Shown here piece by piece: positions 42,351 through 53,824 of a stretch of DNA of 64,000 nucleotides. The notes under the pieces were generated by a model. That model saw only the letters and a program-made list of their open reading frames with translations. It searched no databases and had not been told where the DNA came from. This DNA comes from Perognathus longimembris pacificus (Eukaryota > Chordata > Mammalia > Rodentia > Heteromyidae): the NCBI RefSeq assembly GCF_023159225.1, contig NC_063188.1:37066021-37130020 (forward strand), in the 5' to 3' direction. Made by a program: the position numbers and the translations under genes. Positions within the stretch are counted from its first letter, which is position 1; each line of letters opens with the position of its first letter.

Positions 42351-43047
42351 TGCCCGTAACATAGAGTTCCCTATACAGAGTTCCCTGAGGTGTATGATGG
42401 CAAAAAGAATCCAGCAGCAAGCTGTTTCAGACAGCTGCAAATGGGTAGTACCTCTTAGAGCCAGAGTTACTCTTTGGCAGCTGTGCATTGTACAATGCAT
42501 CTTCTCAAGATGTCTGCGGAATGTTGAAAGCCGAAAGCAGTGGGGCTTACATAAGGACAAGCCACACACCCACCAAACAGGGCTGCTTGGCTGATAGTTC
42601 TCCACTCAGCATAATTGGTCTACACTAGGAAGAGTCTAACAACTGTCAGGGAGTCAAATTTCCCTGTACCTCCAATATTTTGGCTTATTTAAAGGCAAAG
42701 TAAGCCTCAAAAAGGGTGCGTTTTAATAAAGGCCTATCATTAACATTGACAGTGCTTTAACAGTATCTAACAGCGCTGGAATCACATTTAGCTCCAGCTT
42801 CATTCCATGAGGAAGAGATAGGTCTCACTAAGCTGTCTCATGCCTAGACAATAATCCTGACATATTTGTAAAAATCACTTCTCCTTTACTGCAAGGATAG
42901 GAATAGTTGCCTCAGTATATGAAACAAATAATTTATTTGAATTGTTCATAAGACACTGGTATGGTATTAGTAATGAAACTGAAGAATTTTAACCCTTCAA
43001 TTTTCCTTGGTAATTGCCTAGTAACAAGAGAATAAAGAAGTATTTGT
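42351..43047. other. Unassigned intergenic sequence
   Basis: Begins with an imperfect duplication (AGAGTTCCCTATACAGAGTTCCCT). No named repeat or exon. Confidence 0.35.
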
Positions 43048-43143
43048 AGGGCTGGGGATATGGCCTAGTGGCAAGAGTGCTTGCCTCATATACATGAAAC
43101 CCTGCGTTCGATTCCCCAGCATCACATATATAGAAAACAGCCA
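43048..43143 (+). repeat. IDL-Geo SINE, left piece split by RPL26 retrocopy
   Basis: The ID-like half up to TATATAGAAAACAGCCA; the right half resumes at 43682. Both pieces read in the same direction and are complementary in content. Confidence 0.88.
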
Positions 43144-43681
<538 letters not shown>

Positions 43682-43795
43682 AGAAAATGGCCAGAAGTGG
43701 CGCTGTGGCTCAAATGGCAGAGTGCTAGCCTTAAGTAAAAAGGAGCCAGGGACAGTGCTCAGGCCCTGAGTCCAAAGCCCAGGAAAAAAAGAAAC
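43682..43795 (+). repeat. IDL-Geo SINE, right piece
   Basis: GGCCAGAAGTGGCGCTGTGG to GAGTCCAAAGCCCAGGA plus A tail: the Geo half of the SINE that starts at 43048. Confidence 0.88.
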
Positions 43796-43939
43796 AAAAA
43801 AAACCCCGAAGTACTTGTTTATCTCTTTTTCATAGCATTTGAGGAAATACAATATTATTTCCAGTGACAGCCATGGAAATTTAACTCTTTTGATCTGGTA
43901 GAATACTGTTCAATTTTGTTGCAGGGGGTGCGGGGAGGG

Positions 43940-44072
43940 GAGAGGGGCTTTTTGAGATGATTGCTCCAGGTAGCCCAAGGTACATAGGCCTACATGACCT
44001 CTACTCAATACCTTCCTGCACGACTCCTTGAGTATTGCAATTACAGTCATTCACCACCATACCCACCTTTGC
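43940..44072 (-). repeat. B1-like SINE, reverse, old
   Basis: GCTCCAGGTAGCCCAAGGTA, GAGTATTGCAATTACAGTCA, CACCACCATACCCACC. Confidence 0.5.
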
Positions 44073-45060
44073 TTCACTTTTAAGGTCTCCATACATTGCC
44101 ATTTGATCTATAAGTAAAACTACAAAGCCTAGTGTTATGAGACAGTCAGCACAACTACCTCCTTGAGTCTGGTGAGTGAAGAATTCAGGTAAGACATGAA
44201 ACTTAGCAAAAATGATAGAAAAGTTTACTGGGAAAGAAGTGTCAGAGAAAGGATACATATAGCATGGTTCTATGCAAAGGCACCACTTCAGTTCATCTTC
44301 AGCCACCTTCTAGATACAGACATGAGCATTGTTTTAACAGGAAAAATTAGGGACAGAGGCAAAATCTGCATAGCTTTAGCCTGGGTTACAGGACTGGCTG
44401 GTCATTTCCTCAGTTCTGGTTCTCCCAGTTCTGGAGTTGTTATCGCAGTCATAACTTGAGGGGAGCAATGTCCTTCCCATGAGATGATTCTGGCTCCAGA
44501 GTGCAGCCTGATCATCATAGATCGGGGGGTGAGGGTCCTGCCCTGTAAGGCTGTGCTGTCTTAGAGGTAGTTTCAATCCCTTGTCATAAAGATGTTATCC
44601 ACTTGTGCTGTCTGTATTGGAACCCAAAGTAACTAACTGCAAAGTGAGTATGGAGAGAATGGCTTAAGAGAACAATGACAAATAGAAAATTAAGGCAGAG
44701 ATGGCAGACTTTCCCTTTGTTTTTACTTAATTTGTGGCAGCAAAACCAGTTTAATAACCTTTTATAAGCACACTTTGGATAGAGTGAAAATAGTTTGTCT
44801 CTAGTGTGAGAACAACAGCATTAGCCTCTAGGTTTTGAGCACTTATTGAGATTGTCTATAAGAACTTTCTATCTCCAAGTCCAGTCTACAGGGCTGAGGT
44901 CATTTGTAAGGCAGCAAGTTTAATTACATTTTCTCTCAGAGACCTTATGATCTCATCATCCATTTTAAATTTCCTTTGCATTTCCCTGTCATTCATAGAT
45001 AGGTACTACCTATCTCTAATACTATCATTGACATTGTTTAGCGAGAACTGGAAGGTATCA
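44073..45060. other. Unassigned intergenic sequence, possible LTR relic
   Basis: 44120-44460 has the look of an antisense LTR (GAAGAATTCAGGTAAGACAT, AAAGTTTACTGGGAAAG), but ends and duplications are not visible. The rest is unassigned. Confidence 0.3.
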
Positions 45061-45295
45061 ATCAGTCAGGTGTAGTGACTCATGCCTGTAAGCCTAGCCA
45101 CTTGAGAGGCTGAAATTGTGAAGATTGTGGTTCCAAACTAACCAACCCAGGAAAAAGTTTACAATGCTACATCTCATCCCAAAATATTGAGTATGACAGC
45201 ACTTGCGTGTCATCCCTTCTATGCAGCAAAAATAGGAGGATCGTGATCCAAGGTCGCCTAGGCCATAGGCAAGACTTTATTTGAAAAGTAATGAA
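45061..45295 (+). repeat. Two old B1-like SINE fragments
   Basis: GTAGTGACTCATGCCTGTAA at 45070 and AATAGGAGGATCGTGATCCA with GCCTAGGCCATAGGCAAGAC near 45230-45275. Confidence 0.45.
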
Positions 45296-45299
45296 AAGT

Positions 45300-45700
45300 A
45301 GCAGGGTGCTGGTGGCTCCTGCCGGTCGTCTTAGCTACTTAGAAGACTGAGATCTGAGGTTTGTAGTTTGTTTGTTTGTTCTTGTTTTGCCAGAACTCAG
45401 GGCGTGAGCACTGTCCCTGGCTTCTTTTTGCTCAAAGGCTAACACTCTGCCACTTGAGCCACAGCGCCACTTCTGGCCTTTTCTATATATGTGGTGCTAA
45501 GGAATCTAACCCAGGGCTTCATGTATACGAGGCAAGCACTCTACCACTAGGCAATATTTCCAACCTCTGAAGATTGTAGTTTGAAGCCAGCCTGAGCAAG
45601 AATCTCCAAGAGACTCTTCTCCAATTAACCAATTAAGCCAGAAGTAGAAGTAGAAGTGTGGCTCAAGTGGTAGAGTGCCAGCCTTGGACAGAAAAAGCCA
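45300..45700 (+). repeat. B1-Geo SINE split by an inserted IDL-Geo
   Basis: The left part is 45300-45375 (GGGTGCTGGTGGCTCCTGCC) and the right part is 45569-45700 (TTGTAGTTTGAAGCCAGCCT, then GGTAGAGTGCCAGCCTTGGA). TTGTAGTTTG is repeated on both sides as the target duplication of the insert. Confidence 0.75.
45376..45568 (-). repeat. IDL-Geo SINE, reverse, inside a B1-Geo SINE
   Basis: TGCCAGAACTCAGGGCGTGA to GGCAATATTTCCAACC. Slight deletion near its Geo end. Confidence 0.8.
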
Positions 45701-45847
45701 AGCAAGAGTGTGAGTCATCACTTTGACAATAAATAAGTAATTTAAAAAATGAGTGTGAGGCCCTAAATTCAAGACCCAGTACCAGCAAAAACTAGCAATT
45801 ATAATAATAAAAGAAAAAGACTTTAAACCTTCTTGTAAAACACACTA

Positions 45848-45922
45848 GTTATGGGTTGGAAGCATGGTGCCTGCCTAGCAAGTGCAAAGTCCTTAGTTCA
45901 ATCCCCAGTACCACCAAATAAG
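45848..45922 (+). repeat. ID-like SINE
   Basis: TATGGGTTGGAAGCATGGTG, GCAAGTGCAAAGTCCTTAGT, CAATCCCCAGTACCACC. Confidence 0.55.
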
Positions 45923-46009
45923 AGCAATACCAATTATAAATATTAAGTATAACCATCAACTAATTCCATGGCCATGGGCCAAAGTACAAAGTGTCTCTTG
46001 TTTTATTCA

Positions 46010-46390
46010 TTGTAAACATTCATGTGAATTTGTAAGATGAAGATGTACATCCTGTTTTCTCCTAAGAGTTTAACATTTTTATGTTTTACATTAATCTGAC
46101 TGTCCCATTTGAGATAATTTTGGCTTATGATCTGGAGTAAGAGTCCAACTGTTTTTGCAGTTGGATGCTAGCAGCTGTTTCAAACAGCTTCCTGGGTTTT
46201 TTAAATGGAGCAGGGGAGATGAGTGTAGGAATAGGGCAAGTTAAAAGGCTACAAAGATCCCTGTTCTCTGACCATGTTTCAATTATTTTCTGTAATCGAT
46301 TCCCCTATGATTGTGGAGAGCATTATTAATTTCTTCACCATGGAAAAAAGTTGATGTTAACACATTTTGCCAATATTTTCATTGCTGGTT
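46010..46390 (-). mobile_element. Old L1 ORF2 fragment, reverse
   Basis: GAGATAATTTTGGCTTATGA, GAGTAAGAGTCCAACTGTTT and AGCAGCTGTTTCAAACAGC resemble the antisense of the L1 ORF2 mid-region. Very diverged. Confidence 0.45.
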
Positions 46391-46469
46391 TTTACAATGT
46401 TGCAGTTTTACAGGGACTGGGGATAGAACCGAGGACCTTGTGTGATATATATATATATTTGGTTGGTTT

Positions 46470-46606
46470 GGTTTGGCCTTCGGGGAGTTTTGGTTGTTTG
46501 AAACATAATCTTATTATATATCCCAGGCTGACCTCAAACACATGATCCTCCCGCTTCAGCTTCATGAATGCTGGGATTATAGGCATGTACCACTACACCT
46601 GGCTTG
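46470..46606 (-). repeat. B1-like SINE, reverse
   Basis: CAGGCTGACCTCAAACACAT, TGAATGCTGGGATTATAGGC, ACCACTACACCTGGCTT. Confidence 0.65.
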
Positions 46607-47134
46607 TTGCTACATGAGTTAGAGGATGTTACTATTCTGCCATACTGAATGTCCCTATACATAAATTGTTATTTAATTTCGTGTGTAATAGATCTCTAGG
46701 TAAAATAATAATCTTGCTGTGTGTGGCTTCCTAGCAATAATCCCAATTTGCAGTAATGAAAAAACGTACTTAAAATGATCACATCCTCCTCCTCTTCCTC
46801 CTGTGTCTTTGGGACCAGAAACACTGACTTGGATCTGACACTGGCTTGTGCCAATGGTCAAATTAATGGATAAGTACTGTGGGCCAACAGTGAGTCCATG
46901 TTTTTTCTCCTATAAGACAATAGACCTCTGAAAACATCTGCTTAAACATTCAAGCCCAGTTTCTTTCCCTGAGATAGGAACAAACTTTTCTGGTTATTAT
47001 TAACTAAGTTTCTCCAAAAGTTTACTGCCCTTAATTTTCTTTGGAAAGAATTTAGGAGAGGCCACTGTTAATGACAAGACTGAAGAAGGTTTCCTGTAGG
47101 AGGCATGAGTTTTGACTTGATCCTACAAGTATGA
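46607..47134. other. Unassigned intergenic sequence
   Basis: Ordinary composition with a TCCTCC run at 46790. Nothing named. Confidence 0.35.
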
Positions 47135-47262
47135 GTAGAAATAATGAGAGAGGGGGTAACAAGTATAACAAGAAATGTACTCACTACCTTATTATGTAAC
47201 TGTACCCCCTCTGTACATCACCTGTTCAATAAAATTAAATTAAAAAGGAATTAATTACTTGA
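47135..47262 (+). repeat. L1 3' end fragment
   Basis: ACAAGAAATGTACTCACTAC, TTATGTAACTGTACCCCCTC, then AATAAAATTAAATTAAAAAG. Confidence 0.6.
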
Positions 47263-47439
47263 AAATTGGTGGTGAGTAGGAAGCAGGTCAATTCAACACA
47301 TAACATGAAGGTGTGTTATTAATTCCACTCTCTGAGCTACTGCAAGAATAAATCCCAAGCCTATCCCTGAGAGAAAGTCAGATAGGGCCATGAGCAAAAA
47401 GGAGGAGAGGCAGGGTGCTAACAGCGAGCAAGAACTCAA

Positions 47440-47880
47440 AAACTGAGGTCAGAAAACTGAAGTTCTAATTCCAGATCTTCTGCTTATTAGCTGTGTGATG
47501 TTGAGCAAATTAGTGTACTTCTCTGGTCCTATTATTATTTTATTTTTTTTTTTTTGGCCAGTCCTGGGCCTTGGACTCAGGGCCTGAGCACTGTCCCTGG
47601 CTTCTTCCCGCTTAAGGCTAGCACTCTGCCACTTGAGCCACAGCGCCGCTTCTGGCCGTTTTCTGTGTATGTGGTGCTGGGGAATCGAACCTAGGGCCTC
47701 GTGTATCCGAGGCAGGCACTCTTGCCACTAGGCTATATCCCCAGCCCCTGGTCCTATTATTTTTATCAGTGTGATGGGAACCCCTTTCTACTTCACAGAT
47801 GTTGTAATAAGATTAAACAAGATCATGAATCAATGGTGCAAAGCACAGTCATTGCATGAAGTAAGTGTTCACTAAAAGGC
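47440..47880 (+). repeat. MIR split by a SINE
   Basis: The left part reads GCTTATTAGCTGTGTGATGT and TTGAGCAAATTAGTGTACTT. The right part (from about 47748) reads CAGTGTGATGGGAACCCC and CACAGATGTTGTAATAAGAT. Confidence 0.75.
47537..47747 (-). repeat. IDL-Geo SINE, young subfamily, reverse
   Basis: Perfect duplication CTGGTCCTATTATT at 47523-47536 and 47748-47761. Shares the young diagnostic bases in antisense (CTTCTTCCCGCTTAAGG, CCTAGGGCCTCGTGTATCCG, GGCTATATCC). Confidence 0.93.
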
Positions 47881-47971
47881 AGTCACATTTGGAATCTATA
47901 GATCCAAATATGAACCCACATACCAAGTACACAAAGCCTGAAAACCAGTGTAGTCAGCATAGAATATCTAA

Positions 47972-47974
<3 letters not shown>

Positions 47975-48010
<36 letters not shown>
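47975..48010. repeat. (TC)n(TG)n microsatellite
   Basis: About 13 TC units followed by TGTGTGTG, at the head of a reverse B1-like SINE. Confidence 0.9.
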
Positions 48011-48011
<1 letters not shown>

Positions 48012-48140
48012 GGGGAGTGTTTGAGGCTAAGTCTCACTTTGTTCATGCTGGCCTCAAAACCCTTTGGCTCAAGTGATCCTCTTTCCTGAACTTCCTGAGT
48101 AGCTGGGACTATAGGCACATGCCACTGTACCCAGCTGCAA
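48011..48140 (-). repeat. B1-like SINE, reverse
   Basis: GCTAAGTCTCACTTTGTTCA, AAGTGATCCTCTTTCCTGAA, GTAGCTGGGACTATAGGCAC. Confidence 0.7.
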
Positions 48141-48142
48141 AT

Positions 48143-48190
48143 TATTATCGTTATTATTATTATTATTATTATTGCTATTACTATTATTTT
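48143..48190. repeat. (ATT)n microsatellite
   Basis: TTATTATTATTATTATTATT with G and C interruptions. Confidence 0.85.
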
Positions 48191-48204
48191 GGGGTGTATG
48201 TGCA

Positions 48205-48446
48205 TGTGTCCTGGTACAGGGGCTTAAACTCAGAGCATGGGAGCTGTCCTTCAGCGGGTTTTTTTTTTTGCTCAAGATTAGTGCTCTACCATTTGAACCA
48301 CACCTCCAGTTTTGATTTTTCAGTGATTAGTTAGAAATAAGAGTCTAATGGACTTTCCTGTCTGGGCTATTTTTAAACTGCAATCCTCAGATTGCATACT
48401 TCTGAGTAGCTAGGATTATAGATGTGAGCCACCAGTACCCTGGCAA
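48205..48446 (-). repeat. B1-Geo SINE, reverse
   Basis: TGTCCTGGTACAGGGGCTTA to GTGAGCCACCAGTACCCTGG. Confidence 0.7.
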
Positions 48447-49064
48447 TTTCATTGTTTTATTAGTGGAAATTAATTGTATAAAATAATGGGTTTCAGTATG
48501 TTGTTTTCACACATGTACACAATGTAATGCAACAAAGTCACTCCTGCATCATCCTCTCTTGACTCCTTCCTTCTTGCCTCCCCTGCCAGGAGTCTTTTTT
48601 TTCCTTTCACATTATAAAACAAATCTAGCTTTTGCATATGAGAAAAAACATGTGATATTTGTCCGTGTCTAGCTTATATTGCTTAGCACGATAATCTCGA
48701 ATCCCATCCATTTTCCTGCATATGATACCATTTTATTCTCTTGGGAGACTGTTACTGGGAATTTGAGCTGAGGGTTTTGTGTTTGCTATGCAGGTGTTCT
48801 GCCACTTGATCCATGCCTTCAGACCTAGTATAGGTCTCCTTTATGGCTAAAATTCCTTGTGCTATGCAGCACAATATCTTCATACATTCATCTCTTCATG
48901 GTCAGCAAGCAAGATTTCATAGCTGGACTAGTGTAAGTAGTGCTGTAGTGTACATGAGTGTGCATGCAGGTAGCTATTGTGGGCTGCCATCCATGCATAT
49001 TCCTTTGGCTATATACCTAGGAGTGGTACCACCAAATCATAAGATAGTTCTATTTTAGTTCTTC

Positions 49065-49333
49065 TTTTTGGTGCTGGTCCTGGGGCTTGAAATCAGGTCC
49101 TGGGCAGAAAAGTTTGTTATCTCCCTGAGATAACCCTGAGGGTTTTTTTGTTGTTGTTTTTCCTAAAGGCTATTGCTCTACTGCTTGAGCCACAGCTCCA
49201 CTCCCAGCTTTTTGGTATTTAATTGGAAGTATCTCAATGACTCTCCTGCCTGGGCTGGCTTCCAACCACAATTCTTAGATCTCAGATTCCTGAGTAGTTA
49301 GGATTATAGGCCTGAGCCACTGGCACCAGCTAT
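49065..49333 (-). repeat. B1-Geo SINE, reverse, in L1
   Basis: GGTGCTGGTCCTGGGGCTTG to TGAGCCACTGGCACCAGC, with an extra GAGATAACCCTGAGG segment. Confidence 0.7.
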
Positions 49334-49479
49334 AGGTTTTTGTTTTTTCTTTTTAAGGAACCTCCACACTGATTCCCATAATCATAGTGGCGACACTTAT
49401 TTACATTCCCACCAACAGATTCTCTGTCCGCCCCCCCCATATCTTAACCAGCATTTCCTTCCTCTCTGTCTTTCGCTGT

Positions 49480-49592
49480 CTCTTTCTGTCTTTCTCTGTC
49501 TCTGTTTCTGTCTCTGTCTCTGTCTCTGTCTCTCTATCTCTGTCTCTCCTCTGTCTCTGTCTCTTTCTCTGTCTCTCTGTCACTGCCTCTCT
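49480..49592. repeat. (TCTGTC)n/(TCTG)n simple repeat
   Basis: TCTGTCTCTGTCTCTGTCTC and variants across about 110 bp, next to a SINE. Confidence 0.85.
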
Positions 49593-49599
49593 TTCTTTT

Positions 49600-49822
49600 T
49601 TTCTTGGTCCTGGGGCTTGCACTGTGGGCCTGGTTGCTGTCTCTGAGCTCTTCATCTCAAGGCTAGTGCTCTATCACTTGAGCCACAGCACCACTTCTGG
49701 TTTTCTGGTGGTTAATTGGAGATAACAAAATTTCTTGCCCAGGCTGGCTTTCAACCGCAATCTGCAGATCTCAGCCTCCTGAGTAGCTAGGATTGCAGGC
49801 ATGAGCCACCAGCGCCTGGCTA
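49600..49822 (-). repeat. B1-Geo SINE, reverse, in L1
   Basis: TTGGTCCTGGGGCTTGCACT to GAGCCACCAGCGCCTGGCTA; well preserved. Confidence 0.8.
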
Positions 49823-50029
49823 GCATTTGTTTTCTTAATAATGGCCATTCTGCCTGGGATGATATGGAATCCCAATGTCATTTTGATTTGCATTTCCTTT
49901 ATAGAGAGGAATGCCAAATACTTCTTGATTTTGAATATTTTTATTTCCTTTAAGTAGCTCAAATATTTCTAAATGTGTCTATTAGCCAATTATGCTTTTT
50001 CTTTTGAAAGGTGTCCACGTAAGACCTGA

Positions 50030-50220
50030 ATCACACTAATGGGAGGAAATGTAGGAGAAACCCTAGAAGGTATAGGCATAAGCAACAATTCTCTGGGTAT
50101 ACTACAACAGCTCAGGAAACAGAACAAAAGTTGACAAATTAAAATAGCATCAAATTAAAAGCTATTTCAACAAAGGGAACACCTTCCAGAAGCTTCTAAG
50201 TGATTTCAGAATACATGACC
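50030..50220 (+). mobile_element. Old L1 ORF2 fragment, forward
   Basis: One frame reads approximately GETLEGIGISNNSLGI, with stops, from AGGAGAAACCCTAGAAGGTA; the following TTAAAAGCTATTTCAACAAA fits the same part of ORF2. Confidence 0.55.
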
Positions 50221-50237
50221 TTAAGTGATGGAAATAT

Positions 50238-50250
50238 CCACTAGGTGGCA
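50238..50250 (+). promoter_or_regulatory. Consensus CTCF core motif
   Basis: CCACTAGGTGGCA matches the core CCASYAGRKGGC at every position, orientation plus. It stands in sequence that I cannot assign to a repeat, just right of an L1 relic. Occupancy is inferred only. Confidence 0.6.
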
Positions 50251-50259
50251 ACATTGCAA

Positions 50260-50865
50260 AGGGAGTCACTCAACAGAAGAGGCCAAGTTTATGTCTAAAT
50301 CAATTTTTCTGACCTGTGACTGAAAGTTGTATCTTTTGGTGTTTGTTTCCTCTTCCTTTGCGCCACTGTATTCAGGCATGCCCAGTCCTGCTCAAGGCTG
50401 TTTGGAGAATAGCAAGTACTGGACCTGCATTGCTATTACACACAGAAAAGGTAATGATACTCAGAATGTTCTTCAGATGCTGGGATTCTAATTCCCACTA
50501 TTGTTTGTTTCTTATGATTTGCCTCAATGGGGTAGACTGTAAGGGGTAAAGAGAAACAAAACTAACATTTTTGAGACATCCACACATTTATATAGCACAC
50601 ATTTTCTATAATCATTTTAATTGCTATATAAACCTTGAGAGATGAATATTACTATTTGTTGATAACATCCTGGCTCAGTAGTTATTAACATCATTGGTGT
50701 TTGTTTTTGGTATGTACCCAGCACTACTGTAGGATTTTCAGATAATTCCAATATAATATTTTACTGTGTTATTTCATTTTGAAATACATTCTTCTATGCC
50801 TTTAAAAGATAAGGATTTTTTTTGACACAACCACAATGTTATTGCGACACCTAAAATCAGAAAAT
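50260..50865. other. Unassigned intergenic sequence
   Basis: A weak MIR-like look near 50590-50660 only. No other element. Confidence 0.35.
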
Positions 50866-50906
50866 ATTCCTTTCTTCCATCCTTCCTTCCTTCTTTCCTT
50901 TTTCTT
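50866..50906. repeat. TTCC/TTTC simple repeat
   Basis: TTTCTTCCATCCTTCCTTCC followed by TTTC units, next to a reverse SINE. Confidence 0.8.
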
Positions 50907-50931
50907 TCTTTGTGTGTGTATGTGTGTATGT

Positions 50932-51152
50932 GTTGGTCCTGAAACTTGAACTCAGGGCCTGGGCACTGTCCCTAAGCTTTTTTCCTCAGGGCTAGCTCTC
51001 TACCACTTGAGCTACAACTCTACTTCCATCTTTTTTTGATAGTTAATTGGAGGTAAGAGTCTCACAGGCTTTCCTGCCTGGACTGGCTTCCATCCATGAC
51101 CCTCAGATCTCAGCCTCCTGGGTAGCTAGTCATGAGCCACTGGCGGCTGGCT
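50932..51152 (-). repeat. B1-Geo SINE, reverse
   Basis: GTTGGTCCTGAAACTTGAAC to TCATGAGCCACTGGCGGCTG. Confidence 0.75.
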
Positions 51153-51371
51153 AAAAATGTTTCTTTACCCTCATTGACTAACAGTGTTCAAATTTACCTG
51201 GTTGTCTCATTTTTAAAACTTGCAGTTCATTTGTTGAAATCAGTTTGGACAAGGTTTATAAATTGCACTCATACATTGTGGGAGCTGTAAACTATTTATG
51301 TAAAGAGAATTAGATAACATCTCTCCCGTATTCAGATACAACTCTCTAGTGCAGAAAACATGGTGCTAAAC

Positions 51372-51603
51372 CAGGCTTTGGTGGCTCCCACCTGTAATCC
51401 TAGCTGCTCTGGTGGTTGAGATCTGAGGATTGCTGTTCAAAGCCAGCCCAGACAGGAAAATCTGTGAGATTTTTATCTCCAGTTAACCATCAGAAAACCA
51501 GAAGTAGAACTATGGCTCATAGTAGTAGAGCACTAGTCTTGAGTGGAAAAAGCTCAGAGATAGCATCCTGGCCCAGAGTTCAAGCCCCAAGAGAGACAAA
51601 AAT
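51372..51603 (+). repeat. B1-Geo SINE
   Basis: CAGGCTTTGGTGGCTCCCAC to CAGAGTTCAAGCCCCAAGAG. Confidence 0.75.
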
Positions 51604-51619
51604 ATTCTAATCTGTTTGT

Positions 51620-51760
51620 CTCCCTTTCTTCCTTTTTTCTTTCTCTATTTCTCCTTCCCTTCCTTCTTTTCTTTCTTTCTCTTCTTTTCTGTCTCTCCCT
51701 CGCTTTTTCTTTCTTTCTTCCCTCCCCCCCTCTCTCTTTCCTTCTTTCTTTTGTTGTTTC
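51620..51760. repeat. Polypyrimidine TTCC/TTTC tract
   Basis: 140 bp of almost pure C and T between two SINE pieces. The reverse strand gives long Arg/Lys/Glu open frames that are composition artefacts. Confidence 0.85.
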
Positions 51761-51764
51761 AGTA

Positions 51765-51856
51765 CAGGGACACAAAGCTCCCAGCCTCTAGCTCTCACTT
51801 GACTTTTTTTACTCAAGGCTGGCACTCTGCCACTTGAGTCACATCTCCAGTTCCAT
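51765..51856 (-). repeat. Geo-type SINE fragment, reverse
   Basis: TTTACTCAAGGCTGGCACTC and GCCACTTGAGTCACATCTCC. Confidence 0.55.
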
Positions 51857-52765
51857 AACTTGTAATTTCAATATAGTTTATATATCATAATGACATAATG
51901 ACAGACAATGCCCCCCCTCCATTATCTAGAATGATAAGCAGGGTATAAATTGACATGCTCTTTAACAGGTCCAACCATCAGGGGTTAGTGATACATTGTA
52001 TTCAGGAGAGAGTAGGTGTTAAGGAAGACTCAAATTTCTGCTTTAGATAGATTGTAAGTACAGGATAGCAGGAAGGAGATGAAATAATCTTTGGCTATAT
52101 TTGAAGTATCTATGAGCACTTAGGCAGAGTGCATAGGAATATGGAGCACTGAGAGCAACTCTAGGTGGAGTTGCCCATTGAGGAATGCCTCAGAGATATG
52201 TGGTAGAAATCATAAGTATGCATCATCCAACCACATAGCAATTGCTGCATGAGAAGAGTACTGATAACAAAGCCCAGTAGTAAAAGTTAAAAAAGAGTAT
52301 AATATGTGGGTCACCTTAGTAGACTGAGACACAGCCAGGAAGAAAGAAAAACTAGGGAAGGTGATACACATCTGTCAGGAAGAGGTAATGGCCAATTGCA
52401 TCCAGTTCAGAAAAAGCAAAGTACAGGAAACACTGAAAGTATCCATTGTATCTAACAGACAGGTCTAGGTCTAGCTTTACCTCATAGTTTGTAGTTTCAG
52501 TGGAGTGCCAAGAAGTGTGACCAGATTGCATTTTAAGGAGTGCATGGAGGTGGTGGACTGTAACATATGGCTCTTATCCACCCAAATAACCGTGACTCTG
52601 TGTACTCTTGTGCTCTTGAATCTGGTGGACCTTCTAAATAATTTTAACTGAATGAATGAAAAAAAGTGATGCCGCTTGACTTCGTAGGGTGGATTATTTT
52701 TTAAGCCTTGCAACTTTTGCCATAGTCTTTTGTAGCCCTCAACAATCACATAAGGAATCTGACCA
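51857..52765. other. Unassigned intergenic sequence
   Basis: No named repeat. A 141-codon reverse frame (52902-52477) has no recognisable family. Confidence 0.35.
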
Positions 52766-52855
52766 TGAGGTTGGAGGCAGAGCTCAGTTGGTAGAGCACT
52801 AGCCAGTGGGCAGAGTGATAGGTTCCGAGTTTGAGTCCTGGTCTCAGACCTAAAA
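52766..52855 (+). repeat. ID-like SINE
   Basis: GAGGTTGGAGGCAGAGCTCA, GTTGGTAGAGCACTAGCCAG, GAGTTTGAGTCCTGG. Confidence 0.5.
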
Positions 52856-52864
52856 GGAAATCTG

Positions 52865-53172
52865 ACCACTGCTAATGAGATCAAGTGGATGAGTCCTGAC
52901 AAGATATGGAAATAGATTATCCCAGCTAGGCCCAGATATACCTACCAAGTTGACAGGCTTATAAATGAGCCCATTTGGGAACTCTCTAGACCAGCCTAAT
53001 CAGCCAGCTGGATACCATGGAGTACCCCTAGTAAATAGCACGTGAATCAGAAAAAATTATACCATGAGCCTTGACTAGATTCCTTACACACACAATCATA
53101 AAGATAATAAAATGACTGTTTTCAGTCTCTATTTGGGGGATGATTTATTGCACAAAAATATATAACTAACAT
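52865..53172 (+). mobile_element. MLT1-like MaLR LTR
   Basis: The end reads ATAATAAAATGACTGTTTTC, AGTCTCTATTTGGGGGATGA, TTTATTGCACAAAAATATAT, AACTAAC, like the MLT1 polyadenylation and 3' end. The 5' boundary is uncertain. Confidence 0.55.
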
Positions 53173-53645
53173 TCAGAGTTGAAGCAGTGTGACTATGAGT
53201 GCATGCTATACCTCCAATAACCTTGGAAAGGAAGTGATCACAGCTGGAGGCACACATGCACTCAGGGGAGAAATCTTATAAAGATAGTAGAGACTTGAGA
53301 AGATCCAAGAAAAAGAAAATTAAAGATGCAGAAGCAGGAGGAGATAACTAATACATGCAATTTCTGAGAAGGGAAATGATGAACTTCAAGCTGATAGAGA
53401 CACTGATCTTTGGAACAAGGGCACTAGGACCCTGCAGCTTCTGCAGTCTAGAGGGGTCTTTCCTCCTCTGGATCTTTAACAATGGCAAACTTTCTCACAT
53501 TCTAGTCAAGGAAGCCTATGAAGGGCAAATAATGGATCTTTCCAGAATGGTTGTTTGAGACTGTGTAGCTTACTGACTGAACTCAAGCCAGAAAGTAATT
53601 GGAACCTACATCCTGAGACTAGCATCCAAATTGTCTTCTGTGCAA
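53173..53645. other. Unassigned intergenic sequence
   Basis: No named element; precedes the NRF1 palindrome and exon-like segment. Confidence 0.35.
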
Positions 53646-53648
53646 GCC

Positions 53649-53658
53649 GCGCATGCGC
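53649..53658. promoter_or_regulatory. NRF1 palindrome GCGCATGCGC
   Basis: Exact NRF1 consensus with two CpGs in DNA that is otherwise almost CpG-free; 167 bp upstream of an exon-like segment. Function is inferred. Confidence 0.45.
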
Positions 53659-53824
53659 ATTAAAGCCATTCCTCCACAGGGTGAGCTGCTCTGGCTAGAT
53701 TCAGTGGGCTTGCAAAATAAGATAGGGTTTACTTCCATTGCCTCTGGGATAATTACTCAGAAGTTCTTTCCTAGAGAAAGCACTGTTGACATTATAACCC
53801 TACCTCTTGCTGTTCCCCTTTCAG

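Larger units (their letters stand above)
48450..49980 (-). mobile_element. Old L1 3' half, reverse, broken by two SINEs
   Basis: The 3' UTR part (TCACACATGTACACAATGTA, CATCCATTTTCCTGCATATG) and the ORF2 end (TTCCTTTGGCTATATACCTA, ACCTCCACACTGATTCCCAT, GATTTGCATTTCCTTTATAG) are all readable in antisense. SINEs interrupt at 49065-49333 and 49600-49822. Confidence 0.75.

Noticed and set aside
51554..51825. Reverse frames rich in Arg, Lys and Glu
   Set aside because: Translation of the polypyrimidine tract.
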